From: Paenibacillus tyrphae
Lineage (GTDB): Bacteria > Bacillota > Bacilli > Paenibacillales > NBRC-103111
Direction of reading: 5' to 3'
DNA length: 64,000 nt
Assembly (NCBI RefSeq): GCF_027925525.1
Contig: NZ_BSDJ01000001.1
Span: forward strand, 1-64,000
In this document: positions 16,234 through 25,703 of the stretch, one piece after another
How the letters are laid out: each line of letters opens with the position of its first letter
Position numbering within the stretch: position 1 is the stretch's first letter
Translations under genes and position numbers: made by a program
Notes under the pieces: generated by a model
What the model was told of the DNA's origin: nothing
The model's database searches: none
The model's input: only the letters and a program-made list of their open reading frames with translations

Positions 16234-17862
16234 ATGATCCACCCAAAAAACCGCAAGAAAAAAGGACAGGACGCCCCGGATCACCCGCTGCGGAAAGCGG
16301 AATACCGTTTTATCGACGAGCTGCGCTCCGTCCCTGTCTTTATGAGCATCGAAGACAACAAAAGCTATTTGGAGGAGCTGTTCAAGGACTGCTCCGATTT
16401 CGTCATTCGCGAGTTCCGCATCGAGCAAAGCTTGCCGGCGATTTTGTTTTTTGTCGACGGCATGGCCAAGACGGAGCTGGTGAACGAAACGATGAAGTCG
16501 CTGATGATTCTGGAAGGCGGAGAGGATTTGATCGACAACATCTCCGATATGACGCTGCCCGTCTCTCAGATTCAGAAGGCGGACAATTATGCGGATATGC
16601 TGCTTTCCGTACTCGGCGGCGACACGGGGCTGATCGTCGAGCATAATAACAAGGCACTGCTGCTCGGCATGAGGGGAGCGGAAAAAAGATCCATCAACGA
16701 GCCCGATACCGAGTCGGTCGTACGCGGCCCCCGCGAGGGCTTCGTGGAAAATATCCGGACCAACACGTCCATGATCCGCCGCAAGCTGAAAACGCCGCAT
16801 TTAAAAATGAAGCCGATGATCCTCGGCCGGGAAAGCAACACCAATGTTGTCGTTACCTATCTGGACGATCTGGCCGACCCGAGCGTCGTCCATGAAGTGG
16901 TCAAACGTCTCGAAAAAATAAAAATCGACGCCGTACTGGAATCGGGCTATATCGAAGAGCTCATACAAGATTCGACGTATTCGCCCTTTCCGCAGCTTCA
17001 ATATACCGAACGGCCTGATGTCGTCGCGGCCGCCCTGCTCCAAGGGCGCGTCGGCATTCTGATAGACGGGACGCCGTTTACGCTGATCGTACCGTTCGTC
17101 TTCGCCGAAATTATGCAGGCCAGCGAGGATTACTACGAGCGGTACCAGATTGCTACACTGATCCGTTGGCTGCGGTATACGTTTATGATCCTGTCCTTGC
17201 TGACGCCGGCCTTATACGTCGCTATTACAACCTACCATCAGGACCTGCTCCCTACGTCTCTGCTGCTGTCGGTCGCCGCCGCCCGGGAAGCGATCCCGTT
17301 CCCGGCCGTCGTCGAAGCGCTGATCATGGAAGTGACCTTCGAGGCGCTGAGGGAAGCGGGCATCCGGCTGCCTAAAGCGATCGGATCGGCGGTCAGTATT
17401 CTGGGCGCACTCGTTGTCGGACAGTCGGCGGTGCAGGCAGGCATCGTATCGGCGCCGATGGTGATCGTCGTATCGCTTACCGGGATTGCCTCGTTCACGA
17501 TCCCGCGGTTTAACGGAGCGATCGCGATACGAATGCTGCGTTTTCCGATCCTGATCGCCGCTTCACTGTTCGGGATGTACGGCATCTTGGTTATGATCAT
17601 GCTGATCATGGGGCATCTGGCCAATCTCCGCTCCTTCGGCATTCCTTACTTATCGCCGATCGGACCGCTATCTTCCGGCGACCTGAAGGATATTCTCTTC
17701 CGCTCGCCTTGGTGGGCGATGGGAAAACGTCCTTCCTTTATGCCCCTGCAGGATAGCAAGAGGTTAGACGATACGCTGCCGAAGGAAATAACGGAGCAAT
17801 CCGGCCAGCGGGGCAAAACCATCGACCATGCGATAGAGGAAGGAAAGGAGCCTGTGGAATGA
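16234..17862 (+). CDS. Spore germination receptor A subunit (GerA family)
   Basis: 542 residues, GerA/SpoVAF-type. A soluble N-terminal half of about 280 residues contains EFRIEQSLPAILFFVDGMA. A multi-spanning membrane region follows to about 490, including the family motif AAAREAIPFPAVVEALIMEV and SFTIPRFNGAIAIRMLRFP. A charged C-terminal tail ends the protein. Start at 16234 is set by AGGAAGGAG. It is the first gene of gerA-gerC-small gene-gerB and overlaps gerC by four bases. Together these subunits sit in the spore inner membrane and respond to nutrient germinants; the ligand is not predictable. Confidence 0.95.
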   Translation: MIHPKNRKKKGQDAPDHPLRKAEYRFIDELRSVPVFMSIEDNKSYLEELFKDCSDFVIREFRIEQSLPAILFFVDGMAKTELVNETMKSLMILEGGEDLIDNISDMTLPVSQIQKADNYADMLLSVLGGDTGLIVEHNNKALLLGMRGAEKRSINEPDTESVVRGPREGFVENIRTNTSMIRRKLKTPHLKMKPMILGRESNTNVVVTYLDDLADPSVVHEVVKRLEKIKIDAVLESGYIEELIQDSTYSPFPQLQYTERPDVVAAALLQGRVGILIDGTPFTLIVPFVFAEIMQASEDYYERYQIATLIRWLRYTFMILSLLTPALYVAITTYHQDLLPTSLLLSVAAAREAIPFPAVVEALIMEVTFEALREAGIRLPKAIGSAVSILGALVVGQSAVQAGIVSAPMVIVVSLTGIASFTIPRFNGAIAIRMLRFPILIAASLFGMYGILVMIMLIMGHLANLRSFGIPYLSPIGPLSSGDLKDILFRSPWWAMGKRPSFMPLQDSKRLDDTLPKEITEQSGQRGKTIDHAIEEGKEPVE

Positions 17863-19040
17863 AATCGTGCCGGACCCGCCTATCCCTTGTTCTGCTCTCC
17901 CTGCTCTGCCTAACCGGGTGCTGGGACCGGGTGGAAATCAACGACACTGCCTTTATTTTGACGACCGCGGTGGATGTGGAGCAAGACGGCAAGATCCGGT
18001 ACAGCGTGCTGCTGCCGCTCCCTGGCAGTATGGGTGGAGCCTCCGGGGGCGGAGGCGGAACGGCCGGAACGAAAAGCTACTACATTGATTCCGAAGTCGG
18101 CACCACGTTTCGGGAGGCGCAGGCCCGGCTGCAGCGGCGGATGTCCCGCCGCATGTTTTTCGCGCACCGCAGAACCTTGTTGATCGGCGAGGACTTTGCC
18201 AAACAGGGAATCCGGAACCTCTTCGATACGACGCCCCGCTCTCCGGAAACCCGGATGACGCTTTATATGGTCGTCACCAAAGGAAAAGCTTACAAGCTGC
18301 TGCAAGCAACGCCGCAGTTCGAGCGTTTCCCGTCGGAAGCGATCCGGGAGCTTGTGAAGGCCCGGAACGTCATCCCTATCAACATGAAGGAAGTCGCCCT
18401 CTCGCTCAGCAGCCCCGGCAGCGATGCCGTAACGGTCTACATGGGTGTAAAGGAATCGAAAAAAAACTCCAAGAACACGAAGAAATCGAAGGAAATCGAA
18501 TTCCTCGGCTATGCACAATTTCGCGAAGACAAAATGACCGGCGTATTTGAGAATGCGGAGGCAAGCGGGCTCGCCTGGCTAAGAAGCATGCCTGTACAAG
18601 CAACCGCTACTGTAAAAATCGAAGACCGGTATACGATTACGCTGAGTATTTTCGATTCGAAAAGCCAGATTCGGGCCCATACGGCAAGCGGGAAGCTCCG
18701 GTTTGACATCCGCACGGAAGCCAAGGCCAAAGCAACCGAAGTCTTGGGCATGTACGACCTCAGCCAAACTGGCAAGGTCCAAAAGGTGGAGGAAGCGATG
18801 AACCGTTACATCGAACAAGCGATGCGTAAAGCGATCCGCAAAATGATCGCCAACCGTACCGATTCCGCGCAATTCGGATCGTACTTGTGGCGGGAGCATC
18901 CGAGGCTCTGGGAGAAGAAGTTCGCTTCGCGATGGCCGGCCGGGATGAAGGATGCCGATTTCCGCATACAGGTAAAAAGCGTGCTTACGGAAACAGGCCT
19001 GATCTACGAAAACGTAACGAAAGCGGAGCGTACCCGATGA
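17859..19040 (+). CDS. Spore germination receptor C subunit (Ger(x)C lipoprotein)
   Basis: 393 residues. N-terminal lipoprotein signal with LTGC, lipidated cysteine at residue 21, followed at once by WDRVEINDTAF, the signature start of mature GerC proteins. A glycine-rich insertion (ASGGGGGTAG, about residues 61-70) is unusual. The rest matches the three-domain GerC fold in length. It overlaps both gerA (ATGA) and the next small gene (ATGA), indicating coupled translation. Confidence 0.95.
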   Translation: MKSCRTRLSLVLLSLLCLTGCWDRVEINDTAFILTTAVDVEQDGKIRYSVLLPLPGSMGGASGGGGGTAGTKSYYIDSEVGTTFREAQARLQRRMSRRMFFAHRRTLLIGEDFAKQGIRNLFDTTPRSPETRMTLYMVVTKGKAYKLLQATPQFERFPSEAIRELVKARNVIPINMKEVALSLSSPGSDAVTVYMGVKESKKNSKNTKKSKEIEFLGYAQFREDKMTGVFENAEASGLAWLRSMPVQATATVKIEDRYTITLSIFDSKSQIRAHTASGKLRFDIRTEAKAKATEVLGMYDLSQTGKVQKVEEAMNRYIEQAMRKAIRKMIANRTDSAQFGSYLWREHPRLWEKKFASRWPAGMKDADFRIQVKSVLTETGLIYENVTKAERTR

Positions 19041-19270
19041 ACTCCCAGTTTCTCGTATGGTTTATGGTGCTGATGGCGTTTCATTTATTTTTGAACTTGA
19101 AGCATTGGGCGAGGCAGCCGAAGGCAACGGCACGGCTGTACACATTTATTACGCTTGTGACACTGGGTCTCTTTCTCTGCGTGGCGTCGGGCTATCAGCC
19201 CCCGATGCCGACACGTTTTTTCATCGAGCGGGTATCGCCGTGGGTCTTCTCAATTATCCATCCTCAATAA
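19037..19270 (+). CDS. Small two-helix membrane protein within the ger operon
   Basis: 77 residues with two hydrophobic segments (about 5-20 and 36-52) and a short loop. Its ATG overlaps the gerC stop in an ATGA arrangement, so it is almost certainly translated. Standard ger operons have only A, B and C genes; this is an additional component. No family recognised. It may be an accessory receptor subunit, which is inference from position. Confidence 0.8.
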   Translation: MNSQFLVWFMVLMAFHLFLNLKHWARQPKATARLYTFITLVTLGLFLCVASGYQPPMPTRFFIERVSPWVFSIIHPQ

Positions 19271-19300
19271 ACGAAGCGATGGAGGAAAGCGGGTGAACAC

Positions 19301-20734
19301 ATGCCTGTCAACACGCAAGTTATTAACCAAAGACAGCTCTCCTGGCAGGTCGGATCGCTGCTGATCAGCGGCGGGCTGCTTAGCATTCAGCATGATCTGA
19401 TCCGGGTCGCGCATATGGATACCTGGTTCGTCTATTTGCTGCCCACCGTTTATATCCTTTTCATCGCATATGTGTTTACACAGCTCAGTATGCGGCTTCC
19501 GGGAAAGCATCTTTTCGAGATCAACTTTATTTTGTTTGGCCGCTGGTTCGGCATGCTCGCGAACATGGTGCTGCTGATCCATCTATGGTTCATTCTGGTA
19601 CGCGATCTGCGGATGTTGGGCAAATTTATCGGCACGCTTCTTCTCCCGAATACCCCCGAGGAAATGCTCGTTCTGCTCCTCGTCGTCATGCTTATGTTTT
19701 ACGGCCGAACCAGTGCCGAAGTGATTTCCCGGGTCAACGACTTGTTTTTTCCCGTTTTCTTCGCGCTCACGTTAATGCTGCCGTTCCTGTTGTCCAACGA
19801 AATGAGCTTCCGTTTACTGCAGCCGATCCTGACGACTCCGCCTAAGCAGCTCGGATACGCAGGCCTTCTCAGTATCGGCTGGTATGGGGATATCATCATT
19901 GTGGGGGCGTTTTTGCATATGATCTGGAATTCCAGACAGATTCACTCCGCCCTCCGGCACGGTTCGCTGATGGCTACGGCGCTGCTGTCGCTTCTCCTCC
20001 TTATGGAAGTAGCCGTCCTCGGGCCGAACATTCCCGGCAACCTGATTTACCCGGATTACAGCTTGGTGCAGCACATTCAAATTACGGACTTTTTGGACCG
20101 GTTGGATTTGTTTTTTCTGAGCATCTGGTTCCCGATTATCGTCGACAAGATAATCTTCATCTATCTCGCCTTCCTGATCGGGATCACCAGCCTGATCAGG
20201 CAAAGGGACTACACGCTTATCAATTCCCCGGTCAGCCTGTTTTTGCTGCTAACCACGATTCTCGCATTCAAGAGCACGCCGGAGGTATTCAGCTTCGGCA
20301 ATTACAGTTCGCCCGTGTTAGTGCTCAGCTATCAGCCGGCGCTGCTGGCGGCGATACTCCTGCTCATGCGAAGATTCCCGAAACGAAGCCCCGAGCACCA
20401 TGGGGAGAGATCTTCTTCGGGGAAAAGTCAGGGACATGACCGGGACGGAACATCTAAAGGAGGAAATCGCCACCCGGGGAAACAGTTTGGCGCGCGTCTG
20501 GGCGCAATATCGGGACGAACCTGGCTGCGGGCCGGCAACGTGCTGCTCGTCCTCGGATTTGTTTTCGTCGGCGCGGGCCTTAGCTTCAGCCGGAACTATG
20601 CGATCGTCGGCAAGCTGGCCGGCTTCGGCTATGCAATCGTTCTGGCGTTATTGCTGTTCGTCACGCACATGGAGATGCGGAAAGCCAAGGACCTCGCAGC
20701 GAGGAGCTCCCCCAATTCGGCGCAGACGTCATGA
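19301..20734 (+). CDS. Spore germination receptor B subunit (GerB, APC superfamily) with C-terminal extension
   Basis: 477 residues. The first ~365 form the ten-helix GerAB/APC-type transporter fold (N-terminal QVINQRQLSWQVGSLLISGG), the likely germinant-binding subunit. Beyond the usual end there are about 110 more residues: a hydrophilic Gly/Ser/Arg/His-rich linker (about 366-405), two further hydrophobic helices, and a charged tail. GerB proteins normally stop near 365 residues, so this is a real extension. The 3' end overlaps the stop of the convergent gene at 20729 by six bases. Confidence 0.92.
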   Translation: MPVNTQVINQRQLSWQVGSLLISGGLLSIQHDLIRVAHMDTWFVYLLPTVYILFIAYVFTQLSMRLPGKHLFEINFILFGRWFGMLANMVLLIHLWFILVRDLRMLGKFIGTLLLPNTPEEMLVLLLVVMLMFYGRTSAEVISRVNDLFFPVFFALTLMLPFLLSNEMSFRLLQPILTTPPKQLGYAGLLSIGWYGDIIIVGAFLHMIWNSRQIHSALRHGSLMATALLSLLLLMEVAVLGPNIPGNLIYPDYSLVQHIQITDFLDRLDLFFLSIWFPIIVDKIIFIYLAFLIGITSLIRQRDYTLINSPVSLFLLLTTILAFKSTPEVFSFGNYSSPVLVLSYQPALLAAILLLMRRFPKRSPEHHGERSSSGKSQGHDRDGTSKGGNRHPGKQFGARLGAISGRTWLRAGNVLLVLGFVFVGAGLSFSRNYAIVGKLAGFGYAIVLALLLFVTHMEMRKAKDLAARSSPNSAQTS

Positions 20735-21109
20735 CTGGGCAAGCTCGATCCAGACGATCCGGCTCAAGGGGATGAGAATGATCAGTTCCTCCTCTTCTCC
20801 AGCCCGGTTTACGAGCAGCTCGACAAAATCGGTCCCGGTGCGGAGCAGAACCGCCTCGAATGTGTCGGCATACGCTGTCTGGACGTTTACGAGGGGGCCC
20901 GCCCCCTTCTTCCGGACATCAAAAAGGACGATTTCCTGCATAGAGGCGGGCACGAAGTAGCGCTCATCTACCCGGATAAACCGTTTGCCGACCTGATTCA
21001 GCACGCCCGCTCCGCTGTCGAAGCCTTCGGCCAGCAGAGCGATATCCCGCTTCAGATGAATCGTCAGACGTTCCAGCAGGTCCATGCGGGTTGTATGTAA
21101 AAATGACAA
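20729..21109 (-). CDS. Hypothetical protein (DUF2642-like)
   Basis: About 126 residues, soluble, beta-rich in appearance. The segment GVLNQVGKRFIRVDERYFVP suggests the small barrel of DUF2642-type proteins found in spore formers; this match is by eye and tentative. Start: a TTG at 21109 preceded by GGAGGG is far better than the ATGs at 21172 or 21085, which have no ribosome site. It is convergent with gerB and the stop codons overlap. Confidence 0.65.
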   Translation of the reverse strand: MSFLHTTRMDLLERLTIHLKRDIALLAEGFDSGAGVLNQVGKRFIRVDERYFVPASMQEIVLFDVRKKGAGPLVNVQTAYADTFEAVLLRTGTDFVELLVNRAGEEEELIILIPLSRIVWIELAQS

Positions 21110-21235
21110 GCGAATCCCTCCATCACACACCAAACTTTTGCTATTAAGTATGTGTATGTGAAAGGCAGACATTTCTTGACCGGCCTTGCCGAATAAACGC
21201 CTCGGACCGAGGCTGATCTACCGAAAGGAGCCGTC

Positions 21236-22246
21236 ATGAAGTTCACGTGGTTTCAAAGCAAGCTGACGTTCGTCATCATTCCCGAAGCGAACGGAAGCGT
21301 GGTTCGCCTCAAGCTGTCCCGCGCCGCCCTATGGTGCGCAGCCTCTCTTATGCTGCTACTGTTCGGGACGACCTGCATTCTCTCGATTCGCAGCCTGCAT
21401 TCCACCGTTTCCGTTTCGCTGAAATCGGTGGAGATGAAAGGGCGGACGGCGCAGCTGGAGCAAGATATACACCGGAAAAACGCAGCCATCGAACGGCTGC
21501 AAAACGATATTTATGCGCTTTCGAAGCAAGCCTCAGAAGTTCGGAGCCAAATGGAGCGGATGAAGCGGCTTGAGCAGGATTTGCACAAGCTGGCTCCCGG
21601 CAGCGTCGAGCGCCGGAAAGCCGGCGGACCGCCGGTATCCACCGCCGTTTCTGCCGGCGCAGGGGGGATGGGGGGTGAAGCGTTCCCCGTCACTGAGAGG
21701 CAGACGCACGAGCTCGCCGCGGCGACGGGAGCCCGTTACACGGCGCTGCACGCCGAGATGAAGGAGCTTGCCTCCCGGCTCGGCCAAACGAAGCGCCAGC
21801 TTCAGGAGAAGCAGGAGCGGCGGCAGCGCACGCCCGATATATGGCCAACGCTATCCAAAGTCGTTACCTCCACTTACGGCTACCGCAAAGACCCGTTTAC
21901 GAAAAAGCTCAGCTTCCATCGCGGCATTGACATTGCGGGTAAGCTGGGCGATCCGGTCTATGCGGTTGCAAGCGGCGTCGTGCACTCGGTCGCTTATGAC
22001 AAGCTGCATGGGCACAACGTCGTTATCGAGCACGATAAAGGGCTGCGGACGTGGTACATGCATCTGAACAGCACACAGGTGGGCCGGGGCAATAAGGTGG
22101 ATAAAGGACAGGCGATCGGTCAACTGGGTACAACCGGCCGAAGCACCGGCCCCCACCTTCACTACGAGGTGCTGCTTAGCGGCAAAAGCACCGATCCTGC
22201 CCCCTATATGCCAAGCGATAACCGAAAAAAGGAGAGGAACAAGTGA
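21236..22246 (+). CDS. M23-family peptidoglycan endopeptidase, membrane anchored
   Basis: 336 residues. A single N-terminal transmembrane helix (about 30-50), then an extracytoplasmic coiled coil (about 58-115), a linker, and a C-terminal LytM/M23 zinc peptidase domain. The metal ligands are present: His228 and Asp232 in FHRGIDIAG, and His307/His309 in GPHLHYEV, so it should be active. It overlaps the bactofilin gene by one base. M23 peptidases and bactofilins are a recurrent pair in cell-shape control in other bacteria. Confidence 0.93.
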   Translation: MKFTWFQSKLTFVIIPEANGSVVRLKLSRAALWCAASLMLLLFGTTCILSIRSLHSTVSVSLKSVEMKGRTAQLEQDIHRKNAAIERLQNDIYALSKQASEVRSQMERMKRLEQDLHKLAPGSVERRKAGGPPVSTAVSAGAGGMGGEAFPVTERQTHELAAATGARYTALHAEMKELASRLGQTKRQLQEKQERRQRTPDIWPTLSKVVTSTYGYRKDPFTKKLSFHRGIDIAGKLGDPVYAVASGVVHSVAYDKLHGHNVVIEHDKGLRTWYMHLNSTQVGRGNKVDKGQAIGQLGTTGRSTGPHLHYEVLLSGKSTDPAPYMPSDNRKKERNK

Positions 22247-22647
22247 TGTTTCGAATGAACGGTTGGCGAAGCCGGTCTTCGCGTTCCGGGCGCTCCGTCT
22301 CGCTGATCGGCGAGGGAAGCGTCCTCGAAGGAGCGTTCCGCTCGGAAGCCGACGTGCGCATCGAAGGCGAGTTTCAAGGTGTGCTTCAAGCCGCAGGCGA
22401 GGTGGCGATCGGAGCGAAAGGGATCGTTCGCTCCACCGATCTGCGCGCCCGCGACGTGGTCATCGCCGGAAAGCTGGACGGACGCGTCGAGGCGGAGGGT
22501 ATCGTCCGCATCACCCCGACGGGCCGTTTGGTCGGCACCGTCCGCGCCGCTACGCTTATTATCGAGCCCGGGGCCGTGTTCCAAGGCCAGAGCGAGATGG
22601 GCCAAACGCCGCAGGAGGATGCGTCCCTTGTCATAGCCGTGCTATAA
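22246..22647 (+). CDS. Bactofilin
   Basis: 133 residues. Polymer-forming cytoskeletal protein with the bactofilin beta-helix: SLIGEGSVLEGAF, VRIEGEFQGVL, then repeated short hydrophobic strands with regular Gly/Val spacing. A basic N-terminus (about 20 residues) may bind the membrane. The ATG at 22246 overlaps the M23 stop (TGATG) with GGAGAGG upstream; a GTG at 22243 is possible. It probably localises the peptidase to specific sites of the envelope or forespore; the latter is inference. Confidence 0.93.
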   Translation: MFRMNGWRSRSSRSGRSVSLIGEGSVLEGAFRSEADVRIEGEFQGVLQAAGEVAIGAKGIVRSTDLRARDVVIAGKLDGRVEAEGIVRITPTGRLVGTVRAATLIIEPGAVFQGQSEMGQTPQEDASLVIAVL

Positions 22648-22656
22648 TGAAGAGAA

Positions 22657-22870
22657 AAGCTTTTTGTTGTTGAGGTTGATGGCCTTCGTTCAGGCCGCTT
22701 CCGGCCTGCGAGAAAAAAGGCTCGCTTTCACTCAGACACGTTTTTCACGAATCCTTGGATTCCATTTTAAGCAGATGGGATTCGTGAAAAAAACTCGCGG
22801 CGATCCTTTTTTCTCTACGGCCTTCAGGCCTTTGCAAAAACAAGGCATTCAAAAAAACAACAAAAAGCTT
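22657..22870. repeat. 214-bp imperfect palindrome
   Basis: The outer arms AAGCTTTTTGTTGTT (22657-22671) and AACAACAAAAAGCTT (22856-22870) are perfectly complementary over 15 bases. Further in are AGAAAAAAGG / CCTTTTTTCT, and in the middle TTTTTCACGAATCC / GGATTCGTGAAAAA. Local GGCCTT/AGGCC stems lie on both arms. Transcribed from either side it would fold into one long hairpin. No ORF is credible inside it. It lies between bactofilin and the HAD gene. Confidence 0.8.
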
Positions 22871-22892
22871 AGAGAGAGTAGGAGAAAGCGCT

Positions 22893-23651
22893 ATGACAAC
22901 TACGCAGCAAACAATACTGTTTGATATGGACGATACGCTTCTGTATTGCAACAAATTTTTCGATATGGTGATCGACCAATTCGCGGACCAAATGGAAGCG
23001 TGGTTTCACGGCTACCATCTGTCCATCGGGGAAATCAAGAAAAAACAATCAGAAATCGATTTGGAGCGGGTGCTTGTCAGCGGCTTTGCGCCGGACCACT
23101 TCCCCCAATCGTTCGTCGATACGTACGAATATTACACCGATTTGACCGGCCGGTCCAAAAATGAAGCGGAAGTCAAACGGCTGATCGAGCTCGGCGCTTC
23201 CGTCTACGGTCATAGCATCGAGCCGTATCCATATATGGAAGAAACACTCCGCATGCTGCAAGAGGACGGTCATACGCTTCATTTGTACACCGGAGGGGAC
23301 CCGACGGTGCAAATGCGCAAGGTAAAAGAAGCGGAGCTGGAACGGTTCTTCGGCAACCGGATCTATGTCACGCGCCATAAAAACGCCGAATACCTCGACG
23401 GACTCATCCGCGCGAACGGATTCGACCGGAACAACACCTGGATGATCGGCAATTCGCTTCGCACCGATATTATCCCGGCGCTCAAGGCGGGTATTCACGC
23501 CATTTTCATGCCTGCGGAGCTGGAGTGGGCCTACAATCAGGTCGAAGTGGACGTTGAGCCTGCGGGCGCTTATTTCACGCTGTCTTCCTTGCGGTACATC
23601 CCCGAAACGATTCGCGACTATACGGCCGTGAAAATCACCGCAGGCTCCTGA
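22893..23651 (+). CDS. HAD-superfamily hydrolase
   Basis: 252 residues. Motif I FDMDDTLLY carries the nucleophile Asp11 and general acid Asp13. Later motifs are LYTGGD (II region), the Lys in RHKNAEY (III), and MIGNSLRTDI (IV). A helical cap domain lies between. Haloacid-dehalogenase enzymes are usually phosphatases; the substrate here is not predictable. AGGAG ribosome site eight bases before the ATG. Confidence 0.9.
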   Translation: MTTTQQTILFDMDDTLLYCNKFFDMVIDQFADQMEAWFHGYHLSIGEIKKKQSEIDLERVLVSGFAPDHFPQSFVDTYEYYTDLTGRSKNEAEVKRLIELGASVYGHSIEPYPYMEETLRMLQEDGHTLHLYTGGDPTVQMRKVKEAELERFFGNRIYVTRHKNAEYLDGLIRANGFDRNNTWMIGNSLRTDIIPALKAGIHAIFMPAELEWAYNQVEVDVEPAGAYFTLSSLRYIPETIRDYTAVKITAGS

Positions 23652-23758
23652 CCGCCGCCGAAATACCGGGCCGGAGGCCCACGCGCTCGCCCGCTCTCAC
23701 GAGCCCGCGCATGATTTGCCGGGTGCCCCCATACAATGTTGGGGAAAGGGTGATGTGA

Positions 23759-25669
23759 ATGAGCAGCCTCCACCGGAACGTCGAAACCGCCACCGATCGT
23801 TTGATGCAGATGCTGCTGACGCGGCAATCGCAGGACGGGACGTGGCGTTTTTGCTTTGAAAACGGGATCGTGACGGACGCGTATCTGATTCTGTTATTAA
23901 GCTCGTTAAACGTAAAGGACGAGAACCTTATATGGCGTTTAACAAACCGGATTTTAGCGAAGCAGGAAGCGAACGGCGCGTGGAAATGGTTTTACGACGA
24001 CGGGGACGGGCATTTGTCGGCGACGGTTGAGGCTTACGCAGCGCTGCGGTATGCCGGACTGCCCGCTTCCGACGAGGCGATGACGCGGGCGAGACGGTTT
24101 ATTTTATCCAAGGGCGGCCTGCGGAACGTCAGCGGCTTGTTGACCAAGGCGATGCTGGCTATCATCGGTCAGTATCCTTGGCCGCGGCCCTTCCCCTTTC
24201 CGCCTGAATTGCTGCTGCTTCCCCGGTCGTTCCCACTGAGCTTTTACCGCTTTTCCAGTTACGCACGCATGCATTTGGCGCCCATTGCGATATTGGGTGT
24301 CCGGCAGTTCACGGTCAAAACGGCCGGGACGCCCGACTTGTCCGAGCTGCTGCCGGCCCGCGGGCGCTGGTCGGCGCATGCCGAGGGAATGGATCTCGGG
24401 GAAGACCGGCGCCTCTCCGGATGGTGGAACGACATTCAACGCGCTCTGCATAAGCTGCCCTATCTGCCGCAGGAGCTCCGCCGGCTGGCGCTCCGGCATG
24501 CCGAGCGCTATATGCTTGAGCGGATCGAACCTAACGGGACGCTGTACAGCTATGCGTCCTGTACGTTCCTGATGGTGTATGCGCTGCTGGCGCTTGGGTA
24601 CGACGAGCGGCATCCCGTCATCACACGTGCGGTACAAGCGCTGATCTCGCTCGCCTGCGAACCCGAAGGGCAGCTTCACATTCAAAACTCGCCCTCCACC
24701 GTCTGGGATACGGCCCTCCTTAGCCATGCGCTGCAGGAAGCGGGGCTGCCGGCCTCGCATCCGGCGATCCGCCGGGCGGACGCCTACCTCCTCTCGCGCC
24801 AGCACACGAAGCTCGGCGATTGGAGCGCCGATGTCGCGAACCCCGTTCCCGGCGGCTGGGGGTTCTCCGACGTCAATACAATCGTGCCGGACGTGGACGA
24901 TACGACCGCCGCGCTGCGGGCCCTGCGCCGAAGTCCCGGACGGCCCGAGGCCGGATATGGCGAAGCAAGAAGCCGCGGCCTCTATTGGGTGCTGTCGATG
25001 CAGAACGACGACGGCGGCTGGCCGGCCTTCGAGCGGAACAAAAATTCCCCTCTGCTCGCCGCCCTTCCCGTCGACGGCGCGGAAGCGGCTATTGACGCTT
25101 CGGCCGCGGACCTGACCGGGCGCGCACTGGAATATTTGGGCACTTGGGCGGGACTCCGCCAGGAACAGCCGTTCATCCGGCGCGCCGTCCGGTGGCTGCT
25201 TGACCATCAGGAGCGGAACGGCTCCTGGTACGGCCGTTGGGGCATCTGCTACATTTACGGCACATGGGCCGCCGTAACCGGGCTCGCGGCCGCCGGGGTT
25301 CCGCCGGATCAACCGGAGCTGCAGCATGCGGTGCGATGGCTCGCCGGCATCCAAAACCCGGACGGCGGCTTCGGCGAATCGTGCCGCAGTGACCGGGCCA
25401 AGCTCTACATCCCGTTGGGCGCCAGCACGCCTTCGCAGACCGCCTGGGCGCTCGATGCGCTGATTGCCGTACATCCGGCGCCAACCGACGCCATCAACCG
25501 GGCGGCACGTGCGCTGGCGGACATGCTGGAGGCCGGGGACGCCTCTTGGCCGGCCAAGTATCCTACCGGAGCAGCGCTGCCCGGCGATTTTTACGTACGC
25601 TATCACAGCTACAACCTGATCTGGCCGCTGCTGGCGCTGGCGCATTACAGGAACAAATACGGGTCCTGA
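23759..25669 (+). CDS. shc: Squalene-hopene cyclase family (possible sporulene synthase)
   Basis: 636 residues, the normal length of class II triterpene cyclases. The protonating DXDD motif is present as DVDD (residues 378-381, followed by TTAAL). Several QW-type repeats are visible, such as QSQDGTW, QNDDGGWP, QERNGSWYGRW and QNPDGGFGES. In Bacillus subtilis the homologue SqhC makes sporulenes from tetraprenyl-curcumene; in other bacteria it makes hopene. Which of these applies here cannot be told from sequence. A two-component system follows 34 bp downstream. Confidence 0.93.
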   Translation: MSSLHRNVETATDRLMQMLLTRQSQDGTWRFCFENGIVTDAYLILLLSSLNVKDENLIWRLTNRILAKQEANGAWKWFYDDGDGHLSATVEAYAALRYAGLPASDEAMTRARRFILSKGGLRNVSGLLTKAMLAIIGQYPWPRPFPFPPELLLLPRSFPLSFYRFSSYARMHLAPIAILGVRQFTVKTAGTPDLSELLPARGRWSAHAEGMDLGEDRRLSGWWNDIQRALHKLPYLPQELRRLALRHAERYMLERIEPNGTLYSYASCTFLMVYALLALGYDERHPVITRAVQALISLACEPEGQLHIQNSPSTVWDTALLSHALQEAGLPASHPAIRRADAYLLSRQHTKLGDWSADVANPVPGGWGFSDVNTIVPDVDDTTAALRALRRSPGRPEAGYGEARSRGLYWVLSMQNDDGGWPAFERNKNSPLLAALPVDGAEAAIDASAADLTGRALEYLGTWAGLRQEQPFIRRAVRWLLDHQERNGSWYGRWGICYIYGTWAAVTGLAAAGVPPDQPELQHAVRWLAGIQNPDGGFGESCRSDRAKLYIPLGASTPSQTAWALDALIAVHPAPTDAINRAARALADMLEAGDASWPAKYPTGAALPGDFYVRYHSYNLIWPLLALAHYRNKYGS

Positions 25670-25703
25670 CCGTACGAAAGCCAACGAACAGGAGACAACA
25701 ATC

